This document shows positions 9,116-17,971 of a stretch of DNA of 48,363 nucleotides, piece by piece. Under the pieces are notes generated by a model. It worked only from the letters and a program-made list of their open reading frames with translations, did not search any database and was not told the origin of the DNA. Both the position numbers and the translations under genes were made by a program. Source of the stretch: Actinomycetes bacterium (GTDB lineage: Bacteria > Actinomycetota > Acidimicrobiia > Acidimicrobiales > RAAP-2); contig JAKBAB010000005.1 in assembly GCA_021815645.1 (NCBI GenBank), positions 1 through 48,363 on the forward strand, in the 5' to 3' direction. Position 1 is the stretch's first letter; each line of letters begins with the position of its first letter.

Positions 9116-9749
9116 GCCAACGGGAACGGCCTGGGCCATTGTCGCCTGTGGCGCTCTCGCCGGGGACGTTCGCGAGATCGTCTCGCGTCGCGCGTGGCCC
9201 GTCGAGGTTCACGCGCTCCCGGCGCTGTTACACAACCGGCCCCACCTCATTACCGCTCGGGTAGAGAGCCTGGTTGACTCCCTGGAGCGCCGAGGAAGGA
9301 AGGTCGTTTTGGGGTACGCCGACTGTGGAACTTACGGGGCCCTCGACGACTTGTGCGCGCGACGCGGGTTGCTACGCCTCGGGGGCCTCCACTGCTACGA
9401 CGTGTTAGCCGGTCCGAAAGAGATAGAACGGCTCTTCGCCCGAGAGGCCGGCACCTACCTGCTCACCGACTTTCTCTTACGGAGTTTTCGCCGCACCGTT
9501 ATCGCCGAACTTGGACTAGATCGCCACCCCGAACTGTGGGACGACTACTTCGCTCACTACCGGCGACTGGTCTGGTTGGCCGGGCGGCGCAGCGAGACGC
9601 TCGAGCGAGAGGCCCGAAGGATCGAATCTTTGTTTGCGCTACCCCTCGAGATCATTGACGTGGGCGTCGGGGGGCTGGAGGTCGAACTCGAGCGGTTAAT
9701 GACTCGCGCCACGGTCGCGCCCGACGGTAAACGGTACGTTCGTGCGTAG
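9048..9749 (+). CDS. DUF1638-like cysteine-containing protein
   Basis: AIVACGALAGDVREIV...RGRKVVLGYADCGTYGALDDLCARRGLLRLGGLHCYDVLAG...GTYLLTDFLLRSF resembles DUF1638 proteins; start ATG 9048 overlaps the activator ORF. Confidence 0.72.
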   Translation: MSSCPTAETLTTGSSTSWLFPPEPTGTAWAIVACGALAGDVREIVSRRAWPVEVHALPALLHNRPHLITARVESLVDSLERRGRKVVLGYADCGTYGALDDLCARRGLLRLGGLHCYDVLAGPKEIERLFAREAGTYLLTDFLLRSFRRTVIAELGLDRHPELWDDYFAHYRRLVWLAGRRSETLEREARRIESLFALPLEIIDVGVGGLEVELERLMTRATVAPDGKRYVRA

Positions 9750-10683
9750 CGCGCTGCGCACCGTGGCACCAGCGCTGGTGGCGCCCCGCTACGAAGTAAT
9801 TCCCACGGCGTCCATCGCCGACAAGGTCGTCACCGAAGTGCCCCGCACCGTCACGGTAACCGTCACGGCGTCGCCAACGAAGGGGCTCGAGCCGTCGTGG
9901 GACCTGACCGAACAACTGCGCGCCCAGGGGTTCCGGGTCGTGCCGCACCTATCGGCCCGACTAGTCATCGACTTTAAACACCTCACCGATATCTGTGAAC
10001 GGCTCGTCGCACTCGGCGTGAACGACGTCTTCGTTCCCGCCGGGGACTCCGACCCCCCCCGTGGGCGATACGACAGTTCTCTGAAGCTGCTGCACGACCT
10101 CGATCGACTGGGCCGTCCGTTTCGCGACGTCGGCATCACCGGCTACCCCGAAAGTCATCCCACTATTCCCGACGACGTAACGGTTCAAGCGATGTGGGAC
10201 AAGCGCCACTACGCCACGTACGTCGTCAGCAATCTCTGTTTCAGCGCACCGACCATCCGGGCCTGGGCGCAGCGTCTGCGCGCACGTGGGGTCACGCTCC
10301 CCCTCTACTTTGGCCTCGCGGGACCCGTCGAACAGACCAAGTTGTTACGAATGGCGACCAAAATCGGGGTGGGCGAGTCAACGCGAACTCTCATGAAACA
10401 CCGTAGTTGGCTACTTCATATGGGGGCTCCGGGTGGCTACGATCCCTCGCGCCTCCTGCGGGGGGTGGCGAGTACCGTCGGTGACCCCCACGCCGGGGTC
10501 GCGGGTGTGCACGTCTTCACTTTCAATCAGCTACGCGAAACCGAACTTTGGCGACAGGCCCTACTCCGTCAGTTTCTCTCCCCCGACGCGACGCCCGTGG
10601 CGCCACCGCCCCCGAGCGCGACAGCGGCGGGCTCCACTTCACAGCGGCCCGAAGTTGCCGCGCCGCCCCGTGACCTAGATTGA
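9742..10683 (+). CDS. Methylenetetrahydrofolate reductase-like protein
   Basis: VTASPTKGLEPSWDLTEQLRAQGFRVVPHLSARLV, VNDVFVPAGDSDPPRGRYDSSLKLL, VGITGYPESHP, LPLYFGLAGPVEQTKLLRMATKIGVG. GTG start overlaps the end of the DUF1638-like ORF. Confidence 0.85.
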   Translation: MRSALRTVAPALVAPRYEVIPTASIADKVVTEVPRTVTVTVTASPTKGLEPSWDLTEQLRAQGFRVVPHLSARLVIDFKHLTDICERLVALGVNDVFVPAGDSDPPRGRYDSSLKLLHDLDRLGRPFRDVGITGYPESHPTIPDDVTVQAMWDKRHYATYVVSNLCFSAPTIRAWAQRLRARGVTLPLYFGLAGPVEQTKLLRMATKIGVGESTRTLMKHRSWLLHMGAPGGYDPSRLLRGVASTVGDPHAGVAGVHVFTFNQLRETELWRQALLRQFLSPDATPVAPPPPSATAAGSTSQRPEVAAPPRDLD

Positions 10684-10704
10684 CTTAACGAAAGAGGGGC
10701 TCCC

Positions 10705-11490
10705 GTGTCAGAAGGCAACGACCTCGATCTCGTCGGTACCGACGGCGACCCACTGGGGGAGGCGCGCCGTTTGGCCGAAGGGGCGGCGGCGGCGAACGTC
10801 CAGCTCCGCCTGCTCGGGGGGCTCGCGGTTCGCGTCTTGTGCCCCGACTTCACCCCGCGCGTACGGCGCGACCAAGACATCGACTTCGCCTGCCTCGCTA
10901 AAGGAAGAAAGGCCGTCGCCGCGCACTTAGAGGCCGCCGGCTGTGAGGCGGATCGTCGATTTAACGCCCTGAACGGTGAGCGCCAGATGTACTTTACGGC
11001 ACCCTCGGGTCGACCAATTGACGTCATGGTCGACCAACTCACCATGTGCCACACCCTCGACTTTCGCCCGCGCTTTTCCGCCCTGCCCATTACGCTCGAC
11101 GCAGTCGACCTGCTGCTGACCAAACTACAGATCGTGGAACTGAACGAAAAGGACGCCCACGACTGCGTTCACCTCCTTTCGGCGTACGGGGTCGTCGGCG
11201 CGCCGGGGGAACCCACCGGGACCGGGATCGACGCCGGGCGTTTCGCCAAAGTCGTTGGGGGCGACTGGGGGTGGTGGCGCACCGTCACCGGTAACCTAGA
11301 GAAGCTCACTCACATTGTGGAACAGCGTCCCGAATTACGGCCCCCCACCGCCCAATTCGACGTACTAGCGAACGCACAGTCTCTCCTCGACGTCGCTCAC
11401 ACGACGCCCAAGAGCGTGACTTGGAAGATGCGCGCCAAAATAGGTGACCGACTTCGCTGGTACGAACTGCCCGAAGAAGTTGCGCACTGA
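10705..11490 (+). CDS. Nucleotidyltransferase-fold protein of unknown role
   Basis: LRLLGGLAVRVLC...RRDQDIDFACLAKG resembles the GG/GS...DxD pattern of minimal nucleotidyltransferases; 21 bp downstream of the metF-like gene. Confidence 0.5.
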   Translation: MSEGNDLDLVGTDGDPLGEARRLAEGAAAANVQLRLLGGLAVRVLCPDFTPRVRRDQDIDFACLAKGRKAVAAHLEAAGCEADRRFNALNGERQMYFTAPSGRPIDVMVDQLTMCHTLDFRPRFSALPITLDAVDLLLTKLQIVELNEKDAHDCVHLLSAYGVVGAPGEPTGTGIDAGRFAKVVGGDWGWWRTVTGNLEKLTHIVEQRPELRPPTAQFDVLANAQSLLDVAHTTPKSVTWKMRAKIGDRLRWYELPEEVAH

Positions 11491-11596
11491 GCAGAACGCT
11501 TGACCCTCACGAGTCACTGTGGTAGGAATAGCGCGACCGAGTCGCGCAACTTGACCACGGTCAATTCACGGCTGGCGAAATGGGGGTGGGTAACGG

Positions 11597-12535
11597 GTGC
11601 GAATCTTCTTCGCGACCGATATTCACGGATCAGAGATCTGCTGGCGTAAGTTCCTCAACGCGGCCGCCTTCTATCGCGCCGACCTCGTCATATTAGGTGG
11701 CGACCTCACGGGAAAAGTTATGGTACCGATCGTCGTTGGCGCGGGCGGATTCGACGTGACCTTCGCCGGAGTGACCCACCACCTCGAGAGCGAAGAGGAA
11801 GTACGAAACGTCGAGTCACAGATTCGTAACCGCGGTTTCTACCCCACTCGAATCTCCCAGGAAGAGCTACTCTCCCTCAATGAAGCGGACGGCTCGATCG
11901 ACCGGAGATTCACCGACGAAATGATTCATACGCTCGATCGATGGCTAGACATGGCCGACACCAAACTCGACGCCGGCAAGATCCCCTGCTACCTCAACGG
12001 GGGCAACGACGACACTTTCGACATTGACAACGTGATTGAGTCAGCGCCCCACGTCAACTTCACGGAAGGCAAGGTCGTCGAGCTGGACGGGTTTTACCTG
12101 GCCTCCATGGGCTACACCAACCCCACTCCGTGGAACACCTTCCGCGAGGGGTCGGAGGAAGACCTCGCCCGAAGGATCGACGAGCTGACCGTACAGATCC
12201 CCGACATGAGTCGGGCGATTTTCAACTTTCACGCGCCCCCTTATAACTCGGGTCTCGACGACGCCCCGGCGCTCGACGAAACGTTGCGTCCAAAGCACGG
12301 CGGGGCCGTCATGGAGCCGGTCGGCTCGCGCGCCGTCGCCGCGGCGATCACCGAACACCAACCACTTTTGTCGGTCCACGGGCACATCCACGAAAGTCGC
12401 GGGGTGAAGAAGATGGGGCGGACCCTAGCGATCAATCCCGGCAGCGTCTACACCGACGGCGTTCTCCAAGGCGCGGTTATCGATCTCAACGAAAAGAAGA
12501 AGAAGTTAACGAGGTACATCCTCGTCAATGGCTGA
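11597..12535 (+). CDS. Calcineurin-like metallophosphoesterase
   Basis: FFATDIHGSEICWRKF, VILGGDLTG, NGGNDDTFD, LLSVHGHIHESRG, INPGSVY. Confidence 0.88.
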   Translation: MRIFFATDIHGSEICWRKFLNAAAFYRADLVILGGDLTGKVMVPIVVGAGGFDVTFAGVTHHLESEEEVRNVESQIRNRGFYPTRISQEELLSLNEADGSIDRRFTDEMIHTLDRWLDMADTKLDAGKIPCYLNGGNDDTFDIDNVIESAPHVNFTEGKVVELDGFYLASMGYTNPTPWNTFREGSEEDLARRIDELTVQIPDMSRAIFNFHAPPYNSGLDDAPALDETLRPKHGGAVMEPVGSRAVAAAITEHQPLLSVHGHIHESRGVKKMGRTLAINPGSVYTDGVLQGAVIDLNEKKKKLTRYILVNG

Positions 12536-12570
12536 CGAAGGAAACACCAACACACAACGAAGGGGGAGTC

Positions 12571-14214
12571 GTGGCAATAAAAGAGGAGTCCGGCGGTGTC
12601 GGCGGGGCGCGCGGTGGGTCGGATACACCCACGCTATTCCTGCGCAAGGCGACGGGGCTCGTGCGGGGCTGGTCGGTGCGCGACGCCATCATCTACGCCT
12701 GCCTATCGACCAACATCATCACGTTGGGGATCTACGAATTCTCCTTCAACTCATTCATACCCAAGGGTCAGTTACTCACCGCCGTACTCATCTCGGCCGT
12801 GTGGGTCTCCTTTTTGGTGGTGGCCTACACCGGGCTGATCGTGACGATTCCCCGGGCCGGCGGCGACTACGTCTGGCAGAGTCGCATTCTCGGTGGGCCG
12901 GTCGGCTTCGTCTTCGCGACGACTGGGTGGTGGTTCATTTTGTGGTTGTGGGCCCCCATCTACGGAACCGTGCTCAACGTCGAACTTTTTCAACCCGTTC
13001 TCTACACCATTGGGGCCAAGGGACTAGCGACCTACTTCGGATCCCACAACGGAACGATGACGATATGCGTCATTACGATCGCCCTCGCCGGGGCCTTCGT
13101 CTCCTTGGGCATGGGCGGCTACGCCAAAATCCAAAAGTGGTGCTTTCTCGGTGGCATGATCGGCTTCGGCGTTATCGCGGTCCTGCTCCTTATTCACTCG
13201 CACTCCAGTTTCGTCTCGTCGTTGAACCTCGAATCTCACAAGATCTTCGGCATCAATAACGCTTACGGCGCAACCCAGAGCGCGGCCCACTCCATCCACT
13301 ACGCCGCACCGGCCTTCGGTCTAAACGCGTTCGGGGCGAGCATGCTGCTGGTGCCGATGCTGATGTTCTACTTGCTGTGGCCGAACTGGGGTTCGACCCT
13401 CTACGGTGAGGTCCGCGGAGCGAGTGACTTCCGAAGGGTTTTCACCGGCATGTTCACCGGGCTCTGGCTGACGGTTCTGCTCTCGGTTGGTTTCTTGTTA
13501 CTCATGCTGAAGACCTTCGGGTGGAACTTCTACAACAACGCCAACGCCGTCTACTGGGCCGGCCACGCGGTTATACCAATCTGGCCCTACCCGATGATGC
13601 TGGCCGGATTCTTGGTGCACAACGCCACTTTCCAGGTCATACTGCTGCTGCTGATGAGTCTCTGGTTCTTCGGCTGGGTGGGCACGCTCTTTCTCTCCTC
13701 AACGCGCGTCATCTTCGCCGCGGCCTTCGACCGAGTTCTGCCCGACGCCGCAGCCTCTGTATCCGAGAAGCGCAAGGTGCCGATGGCGTCGCTATACCTA
13801 ATGCTCCTACCGGCGGTGGCCCTCAGCGCGGTCTACTCCTACTGGGTAAAGTTCGCCACTTACACCCTCGACGCGACCTTGGTCATCGCGGTGACGTACT
13901 TGGTCAGCGCCTTCGCCGTCGTCATCTTGCCCTGGCGCAAGCCCGAGCTGTGGGCCTCCTCAGCGGCCAGCCGGTTCAAGGTGCTGGGAGTGCCCATTGT
14001 GCCCGTCGCCGGACTGGTAACCATGGCGCTGGTGATTTACAACCTCATTGAGTGGATGACCAACAGCGCCTACGGCGTGAACAATCATGGTTCCCTCGTC
14101 TTTATGGCCCTGCTGTACGTACTGGCGATCGTGGTCTACGTCGTAGCGCGCGTCGTACGAAAGCGCCAGGGAATCGACCTCGGCCTCATCAACAAGGAGA
14201 TTCCCGTCGAATAG
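12571..14214 (+). CDS. APC-family amino acid/polyamine permease
   Basis: 547 aa with about 12 hydrophobic segments; N-terminal IPRAGGDYVWQSRILGGPVGFVFA is APC-type. Confidence 0.82.
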   Translation: MAIKEESGGVGGARGGSDTPTLFLRKATGLVRGWSVRDAIIYACLSTNIITLGIYEFSFNSFIPKGQLLTAVLISAVWVSFLVVAYTGLIVTIPRAGGDYVWQSRILGGPVGFVFATTGWWFILWLWAPIYGTVLNVELFQPVLYTIGAKGLATYFGSHNGTMTICVITIALAGAFVSLGMGGYAKIQKWCFLGGMIGFGVIAVLLLIHSHSSFVSSLNLESHKIFGINNAYGATQSAAHSIHYAAPAFGLNAFGASMLLVPMLMFYLLWPNWGSTLYGEVRGASDFRRVFTGMFTGLWLTVLLSVGFLLLMLKTFGWNFYNNANAVYWAGHAVIPIWPYPMMLAGFLVHNATFQVILLLLMSLWFFGWVGTLFLSSTRVIFAAAFDRVLPDAAASVSEKRKVPMASLYLMLLPAVALSAVYSYWVKFATYTLDATLVIAVTYLVSAFAVVILPWRKPELWASSAASRFKVLGVPIVPVAGLVTMALVIYNLIEWMTNSAYGVNNHGSLVFMALLYVLAIVVYVVARVVRKRQGIDLGLINKEIPVE

Positions 14215-14271
14215 AGGATCGTCCACCAGTCCGCTACTTTGGCCTGAGACCAACGAGCCCGAGGAGAAGAA

Positions 14272-15726
14272 GTGGATAGCGAGCCGGAGACTATCGTCGA
14301 GAACTTCGTTAATGGCGCGCCGCGGCGCGCGGAATCCGACGACGTCATCGAAGTCTTCGATCCCTCGCGAGCCGTGCGCGTGGCGACGGTAGCGGCGTCG
14401 AGCCACCGCGACGTCGACGTCGCGGTTCGCGCCGCGAAAGGGGCCTTCGCGGCTTGGTCGGCGCGTACCCCGAGTGACCGGGCGAACCTACTTCACCGGG
14501 TCGCCGACCTTCTGGAGCGCAACCTCGCTGGTTTGGCCGACCTCGAAGTGAGTGACGCGGGCAAGCCCTTTACGGCCGCGCACGACGTCGAATTCCCAGC
14601 CATCGCCGACGCGTTTCGTCACTTCGCTGGGGCCGGACGCGTCACCTCGGCGCAGGGGGGCGGAGATTACGTCGCCGGCCGCTCCTTTCACCTACGGCGC
14701 GAACCCGTAGGCGTCGTGGGGGCGATTACCCCCTGGAACTACCCACTGTGGCAAGCCATCTGGAAGATCGCACCGGCGCTCGCGGCCGGCAACACAATCG
14801 TGGTGAAGCCTTCGGAGATGACCCCGCTCTCGACGGCCGCCTTCGCCGAAATAGCCGGCGAGGTTCTACCCCCCGGGGTCCTCAACGTCATCCACGGCCG
14901 CGGTCCCGTGGCCGGAGAAGCCTTGGTCGAGCACCCCCTAGTCGACCTGGTCACTTTCACCGGTTCGACGCGGGCCGGACGACGCATCGCCGAGCGGGCG
15001 GCCCTCACCCCCAAACCAGTCATTCTCGAACTCGGGGGTAACGCGCCGGTCGTAGTCTTCGCCGACGCCGACCTCGCCGGTGCGATACCGGTCATTGCCG
15101 CGAGCGCGCTGTACAACGCAGGCCAAGACTGTACGGCGGCGGCGCGCGTCCTCGTCGAAAGCTCCGTTTACGACGCCCTCCTCGAGGGCCTCGTCGAGCA
15201 ATTCTCCCACGCGGTGCTCGGCGACGCCCACGATCGCGAAACCACTCTCGGACCGCTCATCTCCCAGGGCCAACGCGATCGGGTCAGCGATCTCGTCGAG
15301 GGAGCCCGCCGCAGCGGGCGAGTCGTCGTGGGGGGCCATAACGTAAATCGCCCTGGCTTCTTCTACGCGCCGACGATCGTTACGGAATTGGACCAACGAA
15401 GCGATTTAGTGCAGAGCGAATGCTTCGGTCCCGTCGTCACGGTGCAGCGCTTCGAAGGCGACGAGAGCGCGACCGCGATGGCCAACGACGTCGAGCACGG
15501 CCTGGCGGCGTCGGTGTGGACGCGAGACGTTTCTCGCGCGACGGGAATAAGCGCCGCGCTCAACTTCGGCACCGTGTGGGTTAACGACCACCTGTCCCTC
15601 GCCCCGGAGATGCCCGTGGGGGGATTTCGCGCGTCCGGGTACGGAAAAGAGGGTGGAGCCGCCGGAGTAGAGGAGTTCACGAGACTCAAACAGATCGTGG
15701 TTCGCTCAGCGACCACCGAGTCCTAG
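14272..15726 (+). CDS. NAD(P)-dependent aldehyde dehydrogenase (betaine aldehyde/aminobutyraldehyde dehydrogenase-like)
   Basis: VVGAITPWNYPLWQAIWKIAPALAAGNTIVVKPSE, VTFTGSTRAGRRIA, LELGGNAPVVVFADADL, NAGQDCTAAARVLV (catalytic Cys), ALDH C-terminus. Confidence 0.92.
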   Translation: MDSEPETIVENFVNGAPRRAESDDVIEVFDPSRAVRVATVAASSHRDVDVAVRAAKGAFAAWSARTPSDRANLLHRVADLLERNLAGLADLEVSDAGKPFTAAHDVEFPAIADAFRHFAGAGRVTSAQGGGDYVAGRSFHLRREPVGVVGAITPWNYPLWQAIWKIAPALAAGNTIVVKPSEMTPLSTAAFAEIAGEVLPPGVLNVIHGRGPVAGEALVEHPLVDLVTFTGSTRAGRRIAERAALTPKPVILELGGNAPVVVFADADLAGAIPVIAASALYNAGQDCTAAARVLVESSVYDALLEGLVEQFSHAVLGDAHDRETTLGPLISQGQRDRVSDLVEGARRSGRVVVGGHNVNRPGFFYAPTIVTELDQRSDLVQSECFGPVVTVQRFEGDESATAMANDVEHGLAASVWTRDVSRATGISAALNFGTVWVNDHLSLAPEMPVGGFRASGYGKEGGAAGVEEFTRLKQIVVRSATTES

Positions 15727-15731
15727 CGAAG

Positions 15732-15990
15732 TGCGACGCCCTGAAGTACGTGCGTTCTATGGGAATGACCGGTTCGCGCTAGATCACACCAGTGCCAAAT
15801 TGTTCTGGTAGATCTTCGAGCACGAGTACTTCTACCGACACGTCTTCGCCACGGTGGGTGAGCTTCGAACTGGCGTCAAGTGGTATTTGACTTGGTACGA
15901 CCACGGACGGAGGTATTCAAGCGACGGCAACGTCAGCCCCACCACCTTCGAATTAGAAACGCAAAGGTCGGCGCAGGCCGCCAAACCAAC
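15732..15990 (+). pseudogene. Degenerate IS3-family transposase (integrase core C-terminus), fossil 1
   Basis: Frame A: DALKYVRSMGMTGSR*; shifted frame B: TSAKLFW*IFEHEYFYRHVFATVGELRTGVKWYLTWYDHGRRYSSDGNVSPTTFELETQRSAQAA, closely resembling the IS3 OrfB C-terminus. Frameshift and stop present. Confidence 0.75.
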
Positions 15991-16026
15991 GAGTCCACTT
16001 TTACTAGGGAATCTCTCGGCGGCCCC

Positions 16027-16185
16027 CATGCGCGAGATTGATTTCCCTCGTCGGCCGGTACGTTCGCTCGTGAGCACCGAACTGCAAACGACTACCTTCG
16101 AAAACTTCGAGGTCCCCTACAACCTCGAACGACACTAGACGACTCTCGGCCATTTGACGCCGGCTGAGTACGCCGCGCCAGCGAT
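16027..16185 (+). pseudogene. Degenerate IS3-family transposase C-terminus, fossil 2 (different subgroup)
   Basis: MREIDFPRRPVRSLVSTELQTTTFENFEVPYNLERH*TTLGHLTPAEYAAPAM; the YN-xxRxHxTLGHLTPAEYA ending is a second IS3-type integrase C-terminus, interrupted by TAG at 16136. Confidence 0.65.
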
Positions 16186-16410
16186 GGTGACACAATCAGA
16201 AATAAGTTCGTGTTCAAGGAACCGTGGCAACGCCACCGGATCTTGGACAATTTCTTAGTTTGCGACTTTCGAACGCCTAGACGAGTGACTTCCGCGCGGT
16301 GGTGCTTCGCGGGGCCATCTGCCTCTAGGGCCCGGCCAGTCCACGGTTCGCCTTCTATCTTCATCACCGATCAAAGGTCGCCAACGCGCGGAGAGACGGA
16401 CCCGCGGCGT

Positions 16411-17256
16411 CTAGGTCGAGTAGCCGTGTCGACGGAGAAAAACGTAGAGCGCCGACACGAACCGCTCGCCACTGGGCAAGATTCCAGACAGGCCGCTATT
16501 GAGGTGACCGGCCGCGGCTTCGCGCGAGAGAAAGGATCGCACCGCGCCGTGTTGTCCCAGCATCTCCTCGTCGGCCGCCCACGCGGCCGCGAGTCCCACC
16601 GTGTCGCTGTAGTGCGTCGCGGATTGCGCGTTGAAGGCCCTTAGCCACATTGCGGCATCCCGTCGAATAAGCGTCGGGTATCTACGGGTCACGTTGTGAA
16701 AGGCACCACCGGAGAAACTCACGACCTCCAGCGGCATCCCCGAAGCTGCGTAGTCGGTGAAGGCGTAGGCGAAGGCGTCGTTCGCGCTAACGAATACGCC
16801 ACTGCCACCGACTCCGAGGTCCCGCAAGTTCGCCGGAGGGTCGCCGAAATCGAACTCCTTCATCGCGTAAGGCGCGCCCGTACGGCTGGGGCTAAAGACC
16901 TGTTCGACCGTGCAACAGTGAGCCCCCCCGGTGTAGAGACTGAGCACGACGTCGTAGGGTCCACCGCGCTCCAAACGAGCAACGGAGAGAACGTGCTGCC
17001 CGGGTGCGATTTGGTTGGGCCAGCAAATGCGACCACACCACTTGGAGGCGACCGGGCCGTCGTAGCGCGTCGCGCCCGCCACCGTAATCAGCAGATGCGC
17101 GTCGTGGGTCATCGGAAAGGTACCGCGGTACGTGAAAACGGCCCTAATCGAGTGGCCCGTGGCCGTAAAGCTCGCCGCGGCGGCGCTAGTGGCTCCGGCG
17201 GCTACGAACAGCGCCGCCAGCACGGCTGTCGCACCCAAGAGGCGAAGACGGCGCAA
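16411..17256 (-). CDS. Secreted protein of unknown function with GGAHCC motif
   Basis: Signal peptide MRRLRLLGATAVLAALFVAAGATSAAAA; WCGRICWP and LYTGGAHCCTVEQVF cysteine pairs. Confidence 0.7.
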   Translation of the reverse strand: MRRLRLLGATAVLAALFVAAGATSAAAASFTATGHSIRAVFTYRGTFPMTHDAHLLITVAGATRYDGPVASKWCGRICWPNQIAPGQHVLSVARLERGGPYDVVLSLYTGGAHCCTVEQVFSPSRTGAPYAMKEFDFGDPPANLRDLGVGGSGVFVSANDAFAYAFTDYAASGMPLEVVSFSGGAFHNVTRRYPTLIRRDAAMWLRAFNAQSATHYSDTVGLAAAWAADEEMLGQHGAVRSFLSREAAAGHLNSGLSGILPSGERFVSALYVFLRRHGYST

Positions 17257-17390
17257 GGTACCTGCCTTTCAATTGACGTCGATGTCGCGACGTTAGCAAT
17301 TCGACGACCACACCGGGCACCGCGAGTGCGCACGCGAGCGAAGCGAATGACGGTAGTGTCGTCGAGGCGAAGAGGAGTTGGGAGTCAGTC

Positions 17391-17933
17391 GTGTTAGCGA
17401 TGCGCCGGGCCGTTCCGCTCATCATCTTGGCGACTCTATGGTGGGTCGCCCCTCCGGCGGGGAGCTCCCCGACCCGGATCGTCTTTGACTCTCACGAGGT
17501 ATCGGGAGTTACCCTGGGCGAGAGCGCGACGAAAGCCGCCCGAACCTTCGACCACCTACTCGGTCGTGCTTCGAAGCCCCTGGCACCGACGCCCGGCCTC
17601 GTCAACTGCGGCTTAGACGCGGTCGCGTCTTGGCGGGGTTTTGAACTTTACGTCTTTCGCGCCCGCGTTGTTGGATTTTCCCTGGGGCCGGTCGGCGAGC
17701 CCGGCGGGGCAACCTCAAGGGGCTTACGCATTGGTGACAACCTCGCGCACGCCCGCGCCCTCTACGGTGGCGCTTTAACGACGACCCAGAACCAAGGCGG
17801 CGCCTGGCACGTAACGCCGGGTCCCCGGGGGTTACGGGGCTTCCTGACTCCGAGCGGGCCGCCGGCGCGCGCCACGTCGAGAATCCAGACCATCGACCTC
17901 GGAAACGTCGGCTGTCCCGCGATGTCCCCGTGA
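17391..17933 (+). CDS. Putative secreted hypothetical protein
   Basis: Signal-like MRRAVPLIILATLWWVAPPAGSS; no recognised family. Confidence 0.55.
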   Translation: MLAMRRAVPLIILATLWWVAPPAGSSPTRIVFDSHEVSGVTLGESATKAARTFDHLLGRASKPLAPTPGLVNCGLDAVASWRGFELYVFRARVVGFSLGPVGEPGGATSRGLRIGDNLAHARALYGGALTTTQNQGGAWHVTPGPRGLRGFLTPSGPPARATSRIQTIDLGNVGCPAMSP

Positions 17934-17971
17934 GAGATTGCCCTAGCGCGACGTTAACCTTCGCGACGACT

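Noticed and set aside
10053-10060. C8 homopolymer in the metF-like gene as a phase-variation tract
   Set aside because: Short, isolated and in a high-GC genome; the reading frame is intact and nothing else suggests contingency-locus behaviour.
12528-13259. 243-aa plus-strand ORF overlapping the APC permease
   Set aside because: Out-of-frame shadow ORF; Arg-rich translation with no motifs, while the other frame is a convincing permease.
15854-16138. 94-aa ORF as a genuine small protein
   Set aside because: Its translation is the join of two IS3 transposase C-terminal remnants and lacks a sensible start.
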